Shown here in pieces: positions 15,528-25,920 of a stretch of 64,000 nt of DNA. Location of the stretch: positions 248,001 to 312,000 of the forward strand of contig NZ_JAAGLT010000002.1 in NCBI RefSeq assembly GCF_010548275.1. Direction: 5' to 3'. Source of the stretch: Streptomyces sp. SID12488 (GTDB taxonomy: Bacteria > Actinomycetota > Actinomycetes > Streptomycetales > Streptomycetaceae). The notes below the pieces were generated by a model. It did not search any database and was not told the DNA's origin. It was given only the letters and a program-made list of their open reading frames with translations. The first letter of the stretch is position 1; every line of letters begins with the position of its first letter. A program made the translations under genes and the position numbers.

Positions 15528-18500
15528 GTGACGGTGACAGGCACGCCCCCGGCGCCCAAGCCGGGACCCCCGCCGCGGCCCGCGAACCAGTGGAACCAGG
15601 AGCGGCCGTCCCCTTATCCGTGGGAACAGGACGCCCTCGATCACGTGCGGCGTCTCATGCCGCCGGCCGAGCCGTACCGTGCCTGGGCGACGTTCTCCTT
15701 CACCGCTCAGTCCGGCCGCATCAACGAGTGCGACCTGCTCATCGCGGTCCCGGCCGGGCTCTACCTGGTCGAGATCAAGAGCCATCCGGGGCGTCTGGAG
15801 AACTCCGGCTCGACCTGGAACTTCCACGGCACCGACCGCACCAGGACGATCAACAACCCGCTGCACTTCAACGACGCCAAGTCCAAGGACCTCAAAAGCC
15901 AGCTCCAGTGGGCCGCACGTCAACTGCGCTTCACAGGTCCGCTGCCGCGCATCGAACCGGCTGTCTTCCTCTCCTCCCCGGATCTGGAGAGCCACCTCGA
16001 CGACGTCCAACGCATCCGGGTCTTCGGCAGGGACGACGGCGCGAGCAGGCTGCCACGTATCTGGCAGGACTTCCTGGGACTGCCGCCGGACCGGCCGGAG
16101 CGCCGCATCACCCAGGAGTTCTCGCACCAGCACCTGCCTCGGCTGCTCAAGGCCATCGGTATCCGACAGTCGACCGCTCACCTCAAGTTCGGTGACGCCT
16201 GGCGGATGCGGCCGCACCCGCTGGACGCCGGTCCCTCCTGGGAGGACCGGTTGGCCGAGCGGGTCGACGGACTGGTGCAGGAGGAGGGCCGGGTCCGGAT
16301 CTACCTGGTCGGCCAGCAGGCCGACGAGTCGGCGAAGCGGGCGACCGAGCGCGCCGCACGCCGCGAGTACCAGGTGCTCCAGGGCATCACACATCGCGGC
16401 ATCGCGGCTGCGGTCGAGATCCGCGACCACGAGGCGGGTCCGGCGATCCTCTTCCGCCACCGCAAGACCGACCTCCGTCTCGACCAGTACCTGGCCACTC
16501 ACGGGGGCCGCCTCACCCCCGAGATGCGCCTGGACCTTGTACGGCAACTTGCCGAGGCCGTACGTCACGCCCACAGCCGCTCGCTCTACCATCGCGCGCT
16601 CGCCGCACGCTCCGTCTATGTCAGCGCCCGCCCGGATGGCTCCCGCCCCGAGCTGCGGATCACCGACTGGCAGACCGCGGCGCGGGACTTCGACACGAAC
16701 GCGACCCTGCTGCGTTCCCTGGGCAACGCCGCTTTCGACGTCGGCCTCATCGAGGACGCCGCGCAGGTCTACCTCGCCCCGGAGAGCGAGCAGCCCTACG
16801 CGGATCCGGCCGACCTCGACATGTTCGGCCTGGGCGCGGTCGCGTACTTCATCCTGACGGGGGAGCCGCCGGCCGACCGGCGCAGTGCTCTGCGCGAACG
16901 GCTGCGAACCGACTCCGGGCTGCGTCTCATCGCGGTCGCCGACGGTCTCTCCGAGGAACTCGACCACCTCATCCAGCAGGCCACTCATCCGGACCCCGAT
17001 CACCGGCTCGCACCCGTCGACCGGTTCATCGACCTCCTCGACGAAGCCGAGGAGGAGAACGCGGTCCCCGAGCAGCCGCAGGTTGCCGAACTCGACCCAC
17101 TGTCTGCTCTCCCGGGCCAGTCCCTGGACGGCGAATGGTCCGTACGTCGTGCCCTGGGCACCGGTGCGACGGCCCGCGCGTTGCTCGTCGAGCGGGTCGT
17201 CGAGGACGAGGACGGAGAGTCGTACACCGAGGAGCGGGTTTTCAAGGTCGCTCTCGACCAGGAGAAGGCGCAGCGGCTGCGGGCCGAAGCCCGTGCCCTG
17301 GAGCTGGTCGGCGGCGGCACCGTGGTCCAGCTCAAGGGTGGACCGCGTGAGCTGGCCGGGAGGACCATTCTCGAGCTGGAATACGCGGGGGAGCGCACCC
17401 TCGGCGCCCGACTGCGCGCTGACGGCAAGCTGTCGTACCACGAATTGGAGCGGTACGGCAGCGACCTGTTCACCGCCCTCGACCAGCTTGCCGCGAAGGG
17501 TGTACGCCACCGGGACATCAAACCGGACAACCTCGGTCTGTACAGGCGCAGCGACCGCACCTGGCAGCTGATGCTCTTCGACTTCTCGCTCGCCGACGCC
17601 TCCGACCGGGACATCAAGGCGGGCACCCGCGGCTACCTCGACCCCTTCCTGGACTCGGTGCGCCGAGGACACTACGACGATCACGCCGAGAGGTACGCGG
17701 CAGCCGTCACCCTGCACGAGATGGCCAGTGGCGAACGCCCGCTGTGGGGCGAGGGCCAGGCTGACCCGGTCGCCAATGACGAGGCCGAACTCTCCGTTGC
17801 CACCGAGCTGTTCGAGGACGCGCTCAGTGACGGACTGACCCGGTTCTTCAGGCGCGCGCTGCACCGGGACACCGAGCACCGCTTCGACACTCTGCGGCAG
17901 ATGCGCGATGCCTGGTACGAGATCTTTCGCGAGGCGGATGCGGCCAAGCCCGTCACGACACCCGCCACGGTCGACACGGTCTCGGACGCAGGTGAGACCA
18001 GCCTCGACGCCGCGGCGAGGGCAGCCGGGCTGAAGACTCCGCTGGTGGCGGCCGGGCTCTCCGAACGGGCGATCTCGGTTGCGGGCGGCCTCGGCGCCAC
18101 CGACGTCGAAGGACTCCTGGACGTTCCGCCGTACATCATTTCCAAGGCAAGAGGCGCCGGAGCACTCGTACGCAAGGAACTCAACCGGCGCCGCAAGCAG
18201 TGGGCGGTGAGCCTGCGGCAGCCTGTCACGCCCGCCGCACCCTCAGCACGCCGCGACCCCGAGTCCGGGCCGGTACCCGCCGAGGCGGGCGGGGTGCTCT
18301 CGGTGGACGAGATGGCCGCGCGGCTCACTCCCGCGCCCGGACGCAAGGGCTCCCACCGCGGTGAGGTCATCCGCCTCACCCTGGGCATCCCGCCCGAGGA
18401 CGGCGGGCTGCCCCCGCTGGGCCCCTGGCCGGTGCAGAAGCGGGTCGCGGACAGGATCGGCATTCAGCAGCCGCCGGTCTCGCGCCACCACCGCAATGCG

Positions 18501-19961
18501 ATCAAGGAGTGGTACGAGACCGAGTGGCTGGCGCCGGTCCGCGCGACTCTCGTCGAGGTCGTCGAGGCGGCTGGCCGTGTGATGACCGCTCAGGAACTGG
18601 CTGTCGAGCTGCGCATAAGGCACGGCGCGGGCGGGGACACCGAGGAGCGCACTCTCGCCAAGGCGCTCGCTGTCGTACGGGCCGCAGTGGAGGCGGAGGC
18701 AGGCGAAGGCGATTCCGAAGCAGCCGAACCCCATGAGCCTCGCCTCGCCTGGCACCGCCGGGAGGACGCCGTTCTCGTCGCTGCCGAGTCCCTCCCGGGC
18801 ACTGCCGACCCCGCCCCCAGCGAACTGGCCAACTACGCGGCCGCGTTGGGCAAGGAAGCGGGACGACTGGCCCATGAGGACCCCCTGCCGGGCCGGGCCG
18901 CGGTCATTCGTGCCCTGCGGAGCGTGCCGGCACCGGACGGACTCGCCCCGCTCGCCGACACCCGCCTCGTGGCACTGGCCGCAGCGGTCGCGCCCACGGC
19001 CCAGGCGAGCCCGCGTCTGGAGCTGTACCCCCGAGATCTGACCTTGGAGCGGGCACTGCGCATCTCGCAGGCCGGTGCCGGGGTCCGCCGTGAGAACGGC
19101 ATCACGCCCGGAGAGCTGAACAACCGTCTGCGCGCACGATTCCCGGACCTGTCCCTTCTGACGGACGGTACGGAGCCCACGCATCCCGAGCTGGAAGAGG
19201 CACTGCGCGACGCGCGCTTCTCCCTCGAATACGACACGGAGCAGGGCAAGTTCTTCCCGCCCCGGGTGGCGGCCGAGGCATCCTGGACCTCGACCGGCGA
19301 CGCCACGAGCCTGATGCCTCCGGTCACCGGCAGCCGCCTGGTGGCCCAGGACCCGCACTCTACGATCAGGGCACGCCTGGACGCTGCCGTGCGCCGTGGC
19401 GGTTTCCTCGCGCTGACGGTCAGGGGAACGCGGCTACCGGGTACGGCAGAGGCGGTAGCCGCCCGATACCCGGTCGAACCGGTCGATGTGAACAACGAAT
19501 TCTTGTCCGAATTCCGCCGGTTGGCAGACGAGAAGGACCAGGCCTGGGACAAGGTGCTCGGCGTCGACGCCCGCTTCTCCACCAGTGGCCAGATCTCCAA
19601 GGGCCTGGCGGCGTACGTGCGCACGGTGTGGACACGCATCGAGGACTCACTCCTGGAGCGCGCCGCCGCCCCGCGCACGGTTCTCTTCCTCTACGACGCC
19701 GGCCTGCTCGCCCGCTACTGGGACGAGGGCGGACGCGACCTGCTGCTCAAGCTCCAGCACGCGGCGCGCCTCCCGGCCGAGGCACCGCACGGGCTGTGGC
19801 TGCTGTGCCCGGTGGAGACGCGCGGCCAGGACCCGCATGTGGACGGCAGGACGGTCGAGTACATCGGCAGCGACGGGGAGCGTACGCATCTGGACAGCAG
19901 GTTTGTCGAGACGCTGGCGTCGGGGGCGGCGGACGCGGGGACTGGGGCTCAGGACACGTAG
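15528..19961 (+). CDS. pglW: PglW: BREX type 2 NERD-domain serine/threonine kinase
   Basis: A 1477-residue kinase of the Pgl/BREX type 2 phage-resistance system. Domains in order: a NERD nuclease-related domain (about 40-180) with NECDLLIAV and YLVEIKSHPG; a degenerate kinase-like domain (about 260-520) whose catalytic loop (YHRALAARSVYVSA) lacks HRD; and a complete kinase domain (about 530-800) with HRDIKPDN near residue 661, the DFG position as DFS (about 684) and GTRGYLDP. A long C-terminal part has a helix-hairpin-helix-like and a winged-helix-like segment. In S. coelicolor PglW is an active kinase essential for Pgl. GTG start preceded by ggagg. It reads toward pglX, 448 bp away. Confidence 0.93.
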   Translation: MTVTGTPPAPKPGPPPRPANQWNQERPSPYPWEQDALDHVRRLMPPAEPYRAWATFSFTAQSGRINECDLLIAVPAGLYLVEIKSHPGRLENSGSTWNFHGTDRTRTINNPLHFNDAKSKDLKSQLQWAARQLRFTGPLPRIEPAVFLSSPDLESHLDDVQRIRVFGRDDGASRLPRIWQDFLGLPPDRPERRITQEFSHQHLPRLLKAIGIRQSTAHLKFGDAWRMRPHPLDAGPSWEDRLAERVDGLVQEEGRVRIYLVGQQADESAKRATERAARREYQVLQGITHRGIAAAVEIRDHEAGPAILFRHRKTDLRLDQYLATHGGRLTPEMRLDLVRQLAEAVRHAHSRSLYHRALAARSVYVSARPDGSRPELRITDWQTAARDFDTNATLLRSLGNAAFDVGLIEDAAQVYLAPESEQPYADPADLDMFGLGAVAYFILTGEPPADRRSALRERLRTDSGLRLIAVADGLSEELDHLIQQATHPDPDHRLAPVDRFIDLLDEAEEENAVPEQPQVAELDPLSALPGQSLDGEWSVRRALGTGATARALLVERVVEDEDGESYTEERVFKVALDQEKAQRLRAEARALELVGGGTVVQLKGGPRELAGRTILELEYAGERTLGARLRADGKLSYHELERYGSDLFTALDQLAAKGVRHRDIKPDNLGLYRRSDRTWQLMLFDFSLADASDRDIKAGTRGYLDPFLDSVRRGHYDDHAERYAAAVTLHEMASGERPLWGEGQADPVANDEAELSVATELFEDALSDGLTRFFRRALHRDTEHRFDTLRQMRDAWYEIFREADAAKPVTTPATVDTVSDAGETSLDAAARAAGLKTPLVAAGLSERAISVAGGLGATDVEGLLDVPPYIISKARGAGALVRKELNRRRKQWAVSLRQPVTPAAPSARRDPESGPVPAEAGGVLSVDEMAARLTPAPGRKGSHRGEVIRLTLGIPPEDGGLPPLGPWPVQKRVADRIGIQQPPVSRHHRNAIKEWYETEWLAPVRATLVEVVEAAGRVMTAQELAVELRIRHGAGGDTEERTLAKALAVVRAAVEAEAGEGDSEAAEPHEPRLAWHRREDAVLVAAESLPGTADPAPSELANYAAALGKEAGRLAHEDPLPGRAAVIRALRSVPAPDGLAPLADTRLVALAAAVAPTAQASPRLELYPRDLTLERALRISQAGAGVRRENGITPGELNNRLRARFPDLSLLTDGTEPTHPELEEALRDARFSLEYDTEQGKFFPPRVAAEASWTSTGDATSLMPPVTGSRLVAQDPHSTIRARLDAAVRRGGFLALTVRGTRLPGTAEAVAARYPVEPVDVNNEFLSEFRRLADEKDQAWDKVLGVDARFSTSGQISKGLAAYVRTVWTRIEDSLLERAAAPRTVLFLYDAGLLARYWDEGGRDLLLKLQHAARLPAEAPHGLWLLCPVETRGQDPHVDGRTVEYIGSDGERTHLDSRFVETLASGAADAGTGAQDT

Positions 19962-20409
19962 ACCAACGGCGCTCGAGGCTGAGGATGCCGGAGGCGTGGC
20001 CTGGGTCACGGCAGGCACTCCTCCAGGTTTCGGCTGGGGAGTTCGTCTTCAGCCACTGCGGCGTAGAGCAGTTCGACCGTGCGGGCGGCTGTGATGGCTC
20101 CTTGGGACCAGGCAGAGAGAGTTGCCTTTCGCCACTCGGTACCCGTGGTCCCGATCTCGAGATCGGGAACCGGCTGGCTGCCATGTGCCGCCAGGAAGTC
20201 GCCGCGGACCGGGGTATCTGCTTGTTGCCGCTGCGCTTCTGCTCTGTCGAGCAGCTCCAATTTGCACGCCCTATTCGGGATCGATAGTTGCCAATCGATT
20301 TCGCGGCCGCTTGGAGGGTGTCGTTCGCGGACTGAGGTGCTGATGGGGCTGACAGGATGGGTTGGTCGAGCTGCCGGTTTGCGGTGGGTGGCGTTGCGGT
20401 GCGAGAGGG
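19962..20409. other. pglW-pglX intergenic region, no confident gene
   Basis: About 450 bp. A minus-strand frame at 20006-20260 (84 codons from a TTG; WSQGAITAARTVELLYAA in the middle) looks somewhat protein-like but has no ribosome site or recognised family, so it is not annotated as a gene. A short palindrome cccgatctcgagatcggg lies near 20152-20169 and could be an operator. pglX probably has its own promoter here. Confidence 0.45.
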
Positions 20410-23400
20410 ATGCGAAGAGTGACGATTGTCGCGGGTGCGGGTGCGGGTGCGGGTGCGGGAGTGAGCGGGGCGGCTCTGCTCAAGGACCTGAAGAAGCAGG
20501 TCACGGCTCTGGAGGACGATCTCCGGGAGCGCACTGGGTCCGTCGAGGAGTTCCGCGCCGGACTTGAGGCCGAGTACGCGCGGGCCCGTGAGGGGAAGCG
20601 GACCGCGGCGACGTATGGTGCCTGGCGCGACGAGCGGGTCACGCAGGCTGCGGCGGCGTGGGTTCTGGGATGTGTCTTCGTACGGTTCTGTGAGGACAAC
20701 CGGCTGATCGAGTGGCCGTTCCTGGCGGGGCCGAAGGACCGGCTTCGGGATGCGGAGGAGCGTCACGAGGCGTTCTTCCGCGAGAAGCCGCACCTCAACA
20801 ATCGGGACTGGCTGGAGGCAGCTTTCCAGCACCTGGCCGACTCGAACGAGACGGCGGCCGGCCTCTTCGACCACGCACACAATCCGCTGTGGGGTCTCAC
20901 GCCGAGCTATGAGGCAGCGACGGACCTGCTGTCCTTCTGGCGGCGAAGGGGCGCGGACGGCGAGATCCTGTACGACTTCACGGACCCTGAGTGGGACACG
21001 CGTTTCCTGGGTGACCTGTACCAGGACCTGAGCGAGCACGCCCGCAAGACGTACGCGCTGTTGCAAACCCCGGAGTTCGTGGAGGAGTTCATCCTCGATC
21101 TCACGCTTGAGCCTGCGATCGAGGAATTCGGGCTGGCGCCGGAGGGCGGGCTGCGGACGATTGACCCTGCTTGTGGGTCAGGGCACTTCTTGCTTGGAAT
21201 TTTCGGTCGGCTGGTGGAGAAGTGGCGGGCCGCTGAGCCGGGGACGGACGAGTGGGCGTTGGTGCGGCGGGCGTTGGAGTCGGTGCACGGGTGCGACAAG
21301 AATCCGTTCGCGGCTTCAATTGCGCGGTTCCGGCTGCTGGTTGCGGCGATGAAGGAGGCGGGGGCGCGGCGGTTGGCTGAGGCGCCGGTGTTCCCGATCA
21401 ACGTGGCGGTGGGGGATTCACTGCTGCATGGGCGGGGGGCGGCGGGAATTCAGACTGATTTGGACACGCTGTTCGCTGAGGAGGAAGGCGATGGCGAGGC
21501 GTTTCAGTACTCGACGGAGGATGTGGGCGAGTTCGCTGCGCGGGTGGATCTGCTAGGGCGGGGATCCTATCACGTAGTAGTTGGAAATCCGCCATACATC
21601 GAGGTGTCCGATAGGCGAGAAAAGGAAAATTATAAGGCAGCCTATAGTGCATGCTCGGGGCTCTGGGTCCTCACTGTCCCGTTCGCTCAGCGACTTTTCG
21701 ACCTGGCTATTCGGTCCGCTGGTTCAACGCGAGACGGCGGGTACGTTGGTCAGATCACCGGAAATAACTTCATGAAACGCGAGTTTGGGAAGAAGTTGAT
21801 TACAGAGTTCTTCCCCAGTGTGGACTTGACGCACGTCATCGATACGTCGTGTGCGCTCATCCCTGGGCATAGTACCCCGACTGTTACTCTCGTCGGGAGG
21901 AATCGTCTGGGTCGTCAATCTGATGTCATTCGGGTTGTGCAGGGCATTCGGCAAGAGTCCGCTATTCCCGATGGGGAGCAATTTGGCCCGGCGTGGCGTG
22001 CCATTAAGGCTCAGGTTGATTCTCCGGGGAGCGAGTCTGAATGGGTTAGTGTCGCAGATGTTGACCGTCATGCGATGGTGGATCACCCATGGTCATTGCA
22101 AGGGGGAGGAGCTTCAGAGCTCCTGTCTCACATCGATAAGATGGCGGATCGACTCACGCGATACGTCAAGCGTGTAGGATTCTTTGGTGATTCTCACGCT
22201 GATGAAGCGTTTGCTATCCCGCCGACTGGGCCCCTTGCTCGGAAAGCTGAAGCTCTGCGAGCACGCAAGAGCCACCGTGGAGATCAGGCTCGAGACTGGC
22301 GATTTTCTCGCTCAGACCTGATGATTTATCCATACGATGAAGATAAACGATTGCTTCCTCTTGATCGTCTGGGTGAGTACTTTGCTCGCCATTTTTGGCC
22401 CTGGCGAACTGAACTTTGGTGCCGTAGTGCGTTTGGTGGAGGCACATACGCCGATGCGGGGCGCCAGTGGTATGAATGGCATCAGCTACCTAAGGATGAG
22501 AGCGCGCACCCATTCGCCATTGCCTTTGCTGAAGTCGCTACACATAATCATTTCGTGATGGACAGGGCGGGAGTTGTCTTCAACAGGACTGCTCCAGTCG
22601 TTAAGCTCCGCGAATCAGTTTCCGAAGAACGGCATATTGCACTATGGGCTATCCTGAATTCTTCGGTGGCATGCTTTTGGCTGAAGCAAGTATGCCAATG
22701 CAAAGGTAACGCTACAGCTTCTAGTGGAATGGCAGACCAGCCATGGTCGTGGAACTATCAGTTCAGCGGGACAAAAGTAAGCAAACTTCCGTTGCCTGTG
22801 AAGGTTCCGAATCAGGCGGGGTGCGCCGTAGATGCTCTGTGTCGTGAGCTGGGTGAGTGTGAACCTGTTGCCCAGTGTGAGACTGTGCCTACTCGAACTG
22901 CGCTGGCTAAGGCTCGCTCTAGAAGCGAAAGCATTCTTGGCCTGTTGATCGCATGGCAGGAAGAGTTGGACTGGGAGGTCTATGGTTCATACGGACTTCT
23001 CGCAAATCAGGAATTGCCTAGCGTCACGGTTCCTTTGCGCGTATCGACTAGCGTTCCTGAAGTCCACCTAGGAGAACGGGCCTTCGAGATCGTCCTGGCT
23101 CGAAAGGTGGCTGCGGGTGAAATCGAGACCGCATGGTTTGAGCGCCATGGCTCCAATCCAGTTACCGAGATCCCGGATCGCTGGCCCGACTGGTACCGCG
23201 ACATCGTTCAGGCCCGCATCGAAATCATCAACTCCCGCAAGGACATCGCCCTCATCGAGCGTCCAGAGTGCAAGCGGCGCTGGGCAGGCGACTCCTGGGA
23301 GAAGAAGGAGAAGGCGGCCCTGCGGACATGGCTTCTGGACCGGATTGAGGAGCCGAGTCTCTGGTACGCCCTTCGTGACGGAATCAAGCAGCCTCGCACG

Positions 23401-24135
23401 CTGACCGTCAGCCAGCTCGCCGATGCCCTGCGAGACGACACTGACTTCAACTCCGTTGCCCAGCTGTACGCCGCCGACCACATGGGCAAGCCGGACCTGC
23501 CCCTCGCGCACGTGCTCGCGGAGGTCATCGACGCCGAGCATGTCCCGTACCTTGCTGCCCTCCGCTACAAGGACTCCGGGCTCCGCAACCGCGAACAGTG
23601 GGAGCAGGTCTGGGAGTTGCAGCGTGAAGAGGACCGGACGGGCCAGCGCCTCGACATCCCCGTGCCGCCAAAGTACAAGGGATCCGACTTCCTGAAGCAG
23701 TCGTACTGGTCCAACCGAGGCAAGCTCGATGTGCCCAAGGAGCGGTTCATCTCCTACCTGGGGGCGAGCCCGGATGCCGATCCGACCGTCCTGCTCGGCT
23801 GGGCCGGCTGGGACCACAAGGATCAGGCGCAGGCACTGTTCAACCTCGTTGACGACCGTACGAAGCAGGCGGGTTGGGACACTGATCGCATCAAGCCGCT
23901 GCTCGCCGGGCTACTCGAAGTCATGCCGTGGGTGCGGCAGTGGCATGGCGACTACGACGAGGATTGGGAGGGCGTACCCGCCGACGAGTACCAGGCGTAC
24001 TTCGAGGAGCTGTGTGCCAAGCACCAGGTGAGCGAGTCGGACCTGCGGGCCTGGCGACCGGAGAAGACCCGGGCCAAAAAAAAGACCGCCCCCAAGGCGA
24101 AGGTCTCCGCCGAGCAACCCGCCCTCGGCGAGTAG
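20410..24135 (+). CDS. pglX: PglX: BREX type 2 adenine-specific DNA methyltransferase
   Basis: A 1241-residue N6-adenine methyltransferase that marks host DNA in BREX. SAM motif I is [14 protein letters not shown] (about residue 251) and the catalytic motif is NPPYIEVS (about 393). Both sit in a type IIG-like layout with a helical N-terminus and a long specificity and C-terminal region. The start was placed at the ATG following gagaggg; GTG at 20419 is an alternative. Composition is odd. The parts before ~21570 and after ~23160 are typical high GC, while the middle (residues ~390-900, catalytic motif plus probable target-recognition region) is clearly AT-richer with codons rare in Streptomyces. 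Simple-sequence tracts occur at 20431-20460 and 24076-24083. Confidence 0.93.
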   Translation: MRRVTIVAGAGAGAGAGVSGAALLKDLKKQVTALEDDLRERTGSVEEFRAGLEAEYARAREGKRTAATYGAWRDERVTQAAAAWVLGCVFVRFCEDNRLIEWPFLAGPKDRLRDAEERHEAFFREKPHLNNRDWLEAAFQHLADSNETAAGLFDHAHNPLWGLTPSYEAATDLLSFWRRRGADGEILYDFTDPEWDTRFLGDLYQDLSEHARKTYALLQTPEFVEEFILDLTLEPAIEEFGLAPEGGLRTIDPACGSGHFLLGIFGRLVEKWRAAEPGTDEWALVRRALESVHGCDKNPFAASIARFRLLVAAMKEAGARRLAEAPVFPINVAVGDSLLHGRGAAGIQTDLDTLFAEEEGDGEAFQYSTEDVGEFAARVDLLGRGSYHVVVGNPPYIEVSDRREKENYKAAYSACSGLWVLTVPFAQRLFDLAIRSAGSTRDGGYVGQITGNNFMKREFGKKLITEFFPSVDLTHVIDTSCALIPGHSTPTVTLVGRNRLGRQSDVIRVVQGIRQESAIPDGEQFGPAWRAIKAQVDSPGSESEWVSVADVDRHAMVDHPWSLQGGGASELLSHIDKMADRLTRYVKRVGFFGDSHADEAFAIPPTGPLARKAEALRARKSHRGDQARDWRFSRSDLMIYPYDEDKRLLPLDRLGEYFARHFWPWRTELWCRSAFGGGTYADAGRQWYEWHQLPKDESAHPFAIAFAEVATHNHFVMDRAGVVFNRTAPVVKLRESVSEERHIALWAILNSSVACFWLKQVCQCKGNATASSGMADQPWSWNYQFSGTKVSKLPLPVKVPNQAGCAVDALCRELGECEPVAQCETVPTRTALAKARSRSESILGLLIAWQEELDWEVYGSYGLLANQELPSVTVPLRVSTSVPEVHLGERAFEIVLARKVAAGEIETAWFERHGSNPVTEIPDRWPDWYRDIVQARIEIINSRKDIALIERPECKRRWAGDSWEKKEKAALRTWLLDRIEEPSLWYALRDGIKQPRTLTVSQLADALRDDTDFNSVAQLYAADHMGKPDLPLAHVLAEVIDAEHVPYLAALRYKDSGLRNREQWEQVWELQREEDRTGQRLDIPVPPKYKGSDFLKQSYWSNRGKLDVPKERFISYLGASPDADPTVLLGWAGWDHKDQAQALFNLVDDRTKQAGWDTDRIKPLLAGLLEVMPWVRQWHGDYDEDWEGVPADEYQAYFEELCAKHQVSESDLRAWRPEKTRAKKKTAPKAKVSAEQPALGE
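20431..20460 (+). repeat. Hexanucleotide repeat in the 5' end of pglX
   Basis: Four copies of gcgggt and a fifth gcggga encode an Ala-Gly run a few residues after the pglX start. Copy-number change would keep the frame but alter the N-terminus or its translation. Confidence 0.85.
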
Positions 24136-24185
24136 GAATTCAATGCAGAGGTGGCCGCAGCTCGTTCGGGGCCACCTCTACTACG

Positions 24186-24392
24186 TCAGCCGCCGTTGGC
24201 CGCGTAAGGGATGAACGCCGACCACTCCGCCTGGCCGAAGGCGAGCTGCGGGCCCTGCTGGTCCTTCGAGTCCCGGACGTGGACGGCGTCAGAGGGGGCA
24301 GCCACCTCAACGCACTCTGGGCCCTCGCTGGTGCTGTAGCTGCTCTTGAACCACTCCAGCCTGGTGGCGTCGGCAGAGGGCTTTATCGTCAT
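24186..24392 (-). CDS. DUF397 domain protein
   Basis: A 68-residue protein of the DUF397 family: WFKSSYSTSEGPECVEVA, then VHVRDSKDQQGPQLAF and WSAFI, the standard motif order. These small proteins accompany XRE regulators in Streptomyces (WhiJ-type systems) and are thought to act as their partners or antagonists. The start overlaps the stop of the XRE gene by 4 bp, so the two are co-translated. With the divergent HATPase gene it forms the known three-gene module, here inserted between pglX and the Qat-like genes. Confidence 0.9.
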   Translation of the reverse strand: MTIKPSADATRLEWFKSSYSTSEGPECVEVAAPSDAVHVRDSKDQQGPQLAFGQAEWSAFIPYAANGG

Positions 24393-25249
24393 GTCTCTCC
24401 CAGCACTTTCTCGATGAAGGCCAGCGACTCCCGAGGAGTGAGAGCCTGAGCCCGGATGATTCCATACAGGGAGTCCAGGCGCCGGACCTCTTTTCGATCA
24501 GCTACGACCCGGCTGAACTGCTGAACCTCAGCGTGGCCGACCTTGGGCCCGGTTCGTGGGTCGATGAGCATGAACGAGCCACCAAGACCGGCGTGGTCCT
24601 CGCGATCGATCGGCATGACCTGGATCTCGACGTTTCGCAACTGACCGACCTCCAAGAGTCGTTCGAGCTGTCCACGCAGAACCATCCTGCCACCCACCGG
24701 GCGGCGTAGTGTCACCTCTTCCTGTACGAAGCTCAAGATCGGCGCGGGCCACCGACTGAAGATCTCCTGGCGCGCCATACGTGCGGACACGCTCCTCTCG
24801 ATCGTGTCTTCGTCGAGCATCGGACGGTGTAGGCGATAGAGGCTCTGCGCGTAGTCCGGGGTTTGCAACAGCCCATGGACGACCGCGCTCGCGTACGCCC
24901 CCAACTGCGCCGCCTCCGCCTCCAGCTTCGCGAGGTCCCGAACCTTCCTCGGATACCGAGCCCGCTCCACGTCCTCCTTGAACGCCGCCAACAACCCACC
25001 CGCCCCCAGCGCTTCATCCGCCGCGTCCAAGAACCCCGGCTTCGGAACCCGCCGTCCCCGCTCAACCGAGGACACCTGCTCCTCGCTGTACCCGATCGCC
25101 GCGCCCAGCTCGGCCTGTGTGAGGCCCGCCCGCTCACGCCACAGCTTGACCTGTTTGCCGACCGTCTTGAGGAGGTCCGCCGTGCTCTCGTCGCCGTCCC
25201 AGTCCTGGTCCTCGGTTCCACTGCCCGACTGACCCGCCCCGACCGTCAT
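24389..25249 (-). CDS. XRE family regulator with DUF5753-type C-terminal domain (WhiJ-like)
   Basis: A 286-residue DNA-binding protein. The helix-turn-helix (about 45-100) reads LWRERAGLTQAELGAAIGYS then VSSVERGRRVP. The C-terminal DUF5753-like domain (about 115-280) has VHGLLQTPDYAQSL, SARMARQEIF and GSFMLIDPRTGPKVGHAE. The ATG at 25249 was chosen because ggaggtgg lies just upstream; the frame is open 26 codons further. WhiJ-like regulators usually repress target genes and work with the DUF397 partner. Whether this one controls the adjacent defence genes is not shown; the site between it and the divergent HATPase gene is the obvious operator region. Confidence 0.88.
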   Translation of the reverse strand: MTVGAGQSGSGTEDQDWDGDESTADLLKTVGKQVKLWRERAGLTQAELGAAIGYSEEQVSSVERGRRVPKPGFLDAADEALGAGGLLAAFKEDVERARYPRKVRDLAKLEAEAAQLGAYASAVVHGLLQTPDYAQSLYRLHRPMLDEDTIERSVSARMARQEIFSRWPAPILSFVQEEVTLRRPVGGRMVLRGQLERLLEVGQLRNVEIQVMPIDREDHAGLGGSFMLIDPRTGPKVGHAEVQQFSRVVADRKEVRRLDSLYGIIRAQALTPRESLAFIEKVLGET

Positions 25250-25410
25250 GTCCGCCACCTCCGAGGTCCAACCGTCCGCACCCAACGACACCCGCATCTC
25301 CGACGTCACGCCCGGCCACCCGGACACGCGGTCACCGCGCCCGGACAGATCACACTCCGTACCGACATCATTCCTGGTCAGACTAGAGTCGTTCAGACAC
25401 GCTCTGTTAC

Positions 25411-25920
25411 ATGAACGCCGAAATCTCCACCCTGGTCAGTGACTTCACGCAGCGACTCTCGGCTACCCGGCGCGGTGCCCGCCTCGCCCGGCGGCTGGCG
25501 CTCCATCAACTCGACGCATGGGGAATTCCGTACGGCAGCGACGTATCCGACGCGGTCGCCCACGTCGTCGCTGAGCTGGCCGCCAACGCTGTCACCCACG
25601 GTCACGTACCAGGGCGGGACTTCCAGCTACGTCTTCAGCTCAGTCCTCACACGGTCCGTGTCGAAGTAACCGACACCCGCACCGAACGACAGCCGCCCAC
25701 ACCGGGCCAGGTCGCGCCTCCGTCAGCCGATTCCGAATGCGGGCGCGGCCTACTGCTCGTACAGGGACTCTCACACGCGTGGGGCATCACCGAAAGGGTG
25801 ATCGGTAAGACCATCTGGGCCGAAGTGCCGCTCCCAGCAGCGCACTTGACCGGTTCTTCCGACCTGCCCGCGCAGGGCGAGACCGAAGCACACCCCTCAC
25901 GCCACCTCTCTCGCCCCTGA
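25411..25920 (+). CDS. HATPase_c anti-sigma-factor-like ATP-binding protein
   Basis: A 169-residue GHKL-type ATPase domain protein (RsbW/SpoIIAB-like). Visible boxes: N-box ELAANAVTHG (about 55-64), G1 VEVTDTR (about 84-90) and G2 GRGLLLVQGL (about 113-122). It is the third member of the XRE/DUF397/ATPase module and is transcribed away from the XRE gene. Its last 24 bp overlap tail-to-tail with the QatC-like gene, so the proline/histidine-rich C-terminus (from about residue 150) may be an extension rather than part of the fold. Kinase activity on an anti-anti-sigma factor is possible but not shown. Confidence 0.85.
   Translation: MNAEISTLVSDFTQRLSATRRGARLARRLALHQLDAWGIPYGSDVSDAVAHVVAELAANAVTHGHVPGRDFQLRLQLSPHTVRVEVTDTRTERQPPTPGQVAPPSADSECGRGLLLVQGLSHAWGITERVIGKTIWAEVPLPAAHLTGSSDLPAQGETEAHPSRHLSRP

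Noticed and set aside
15366..17879. 837-codon open frame antisense to pglW
   Set aside because: A GC-rich shadow frame; it contains no domain, while the plus strand has clear NERD and kinase motifs.
20006..20260. 84-codon minus-strand gene between pglW and pglX
   Set aside because: TTG start without ribosome site and no recognised family; mentioned in the intergenic entry only.
19747..21066. 439-codon minus-strand open frame across the pglW-pglX gap
   Set aside because: Composition is Arg/Pro/Ser-rich and it overlaps well-supported coding sequence on both sides.
20410..24135. PglX as a restriction-modification (type IIG) enzyme
   Set aside because: No PD-(D/E)XK nuclease motif was seen at its N-terminus, and the pglW/Y/Z neighbours define BREX.
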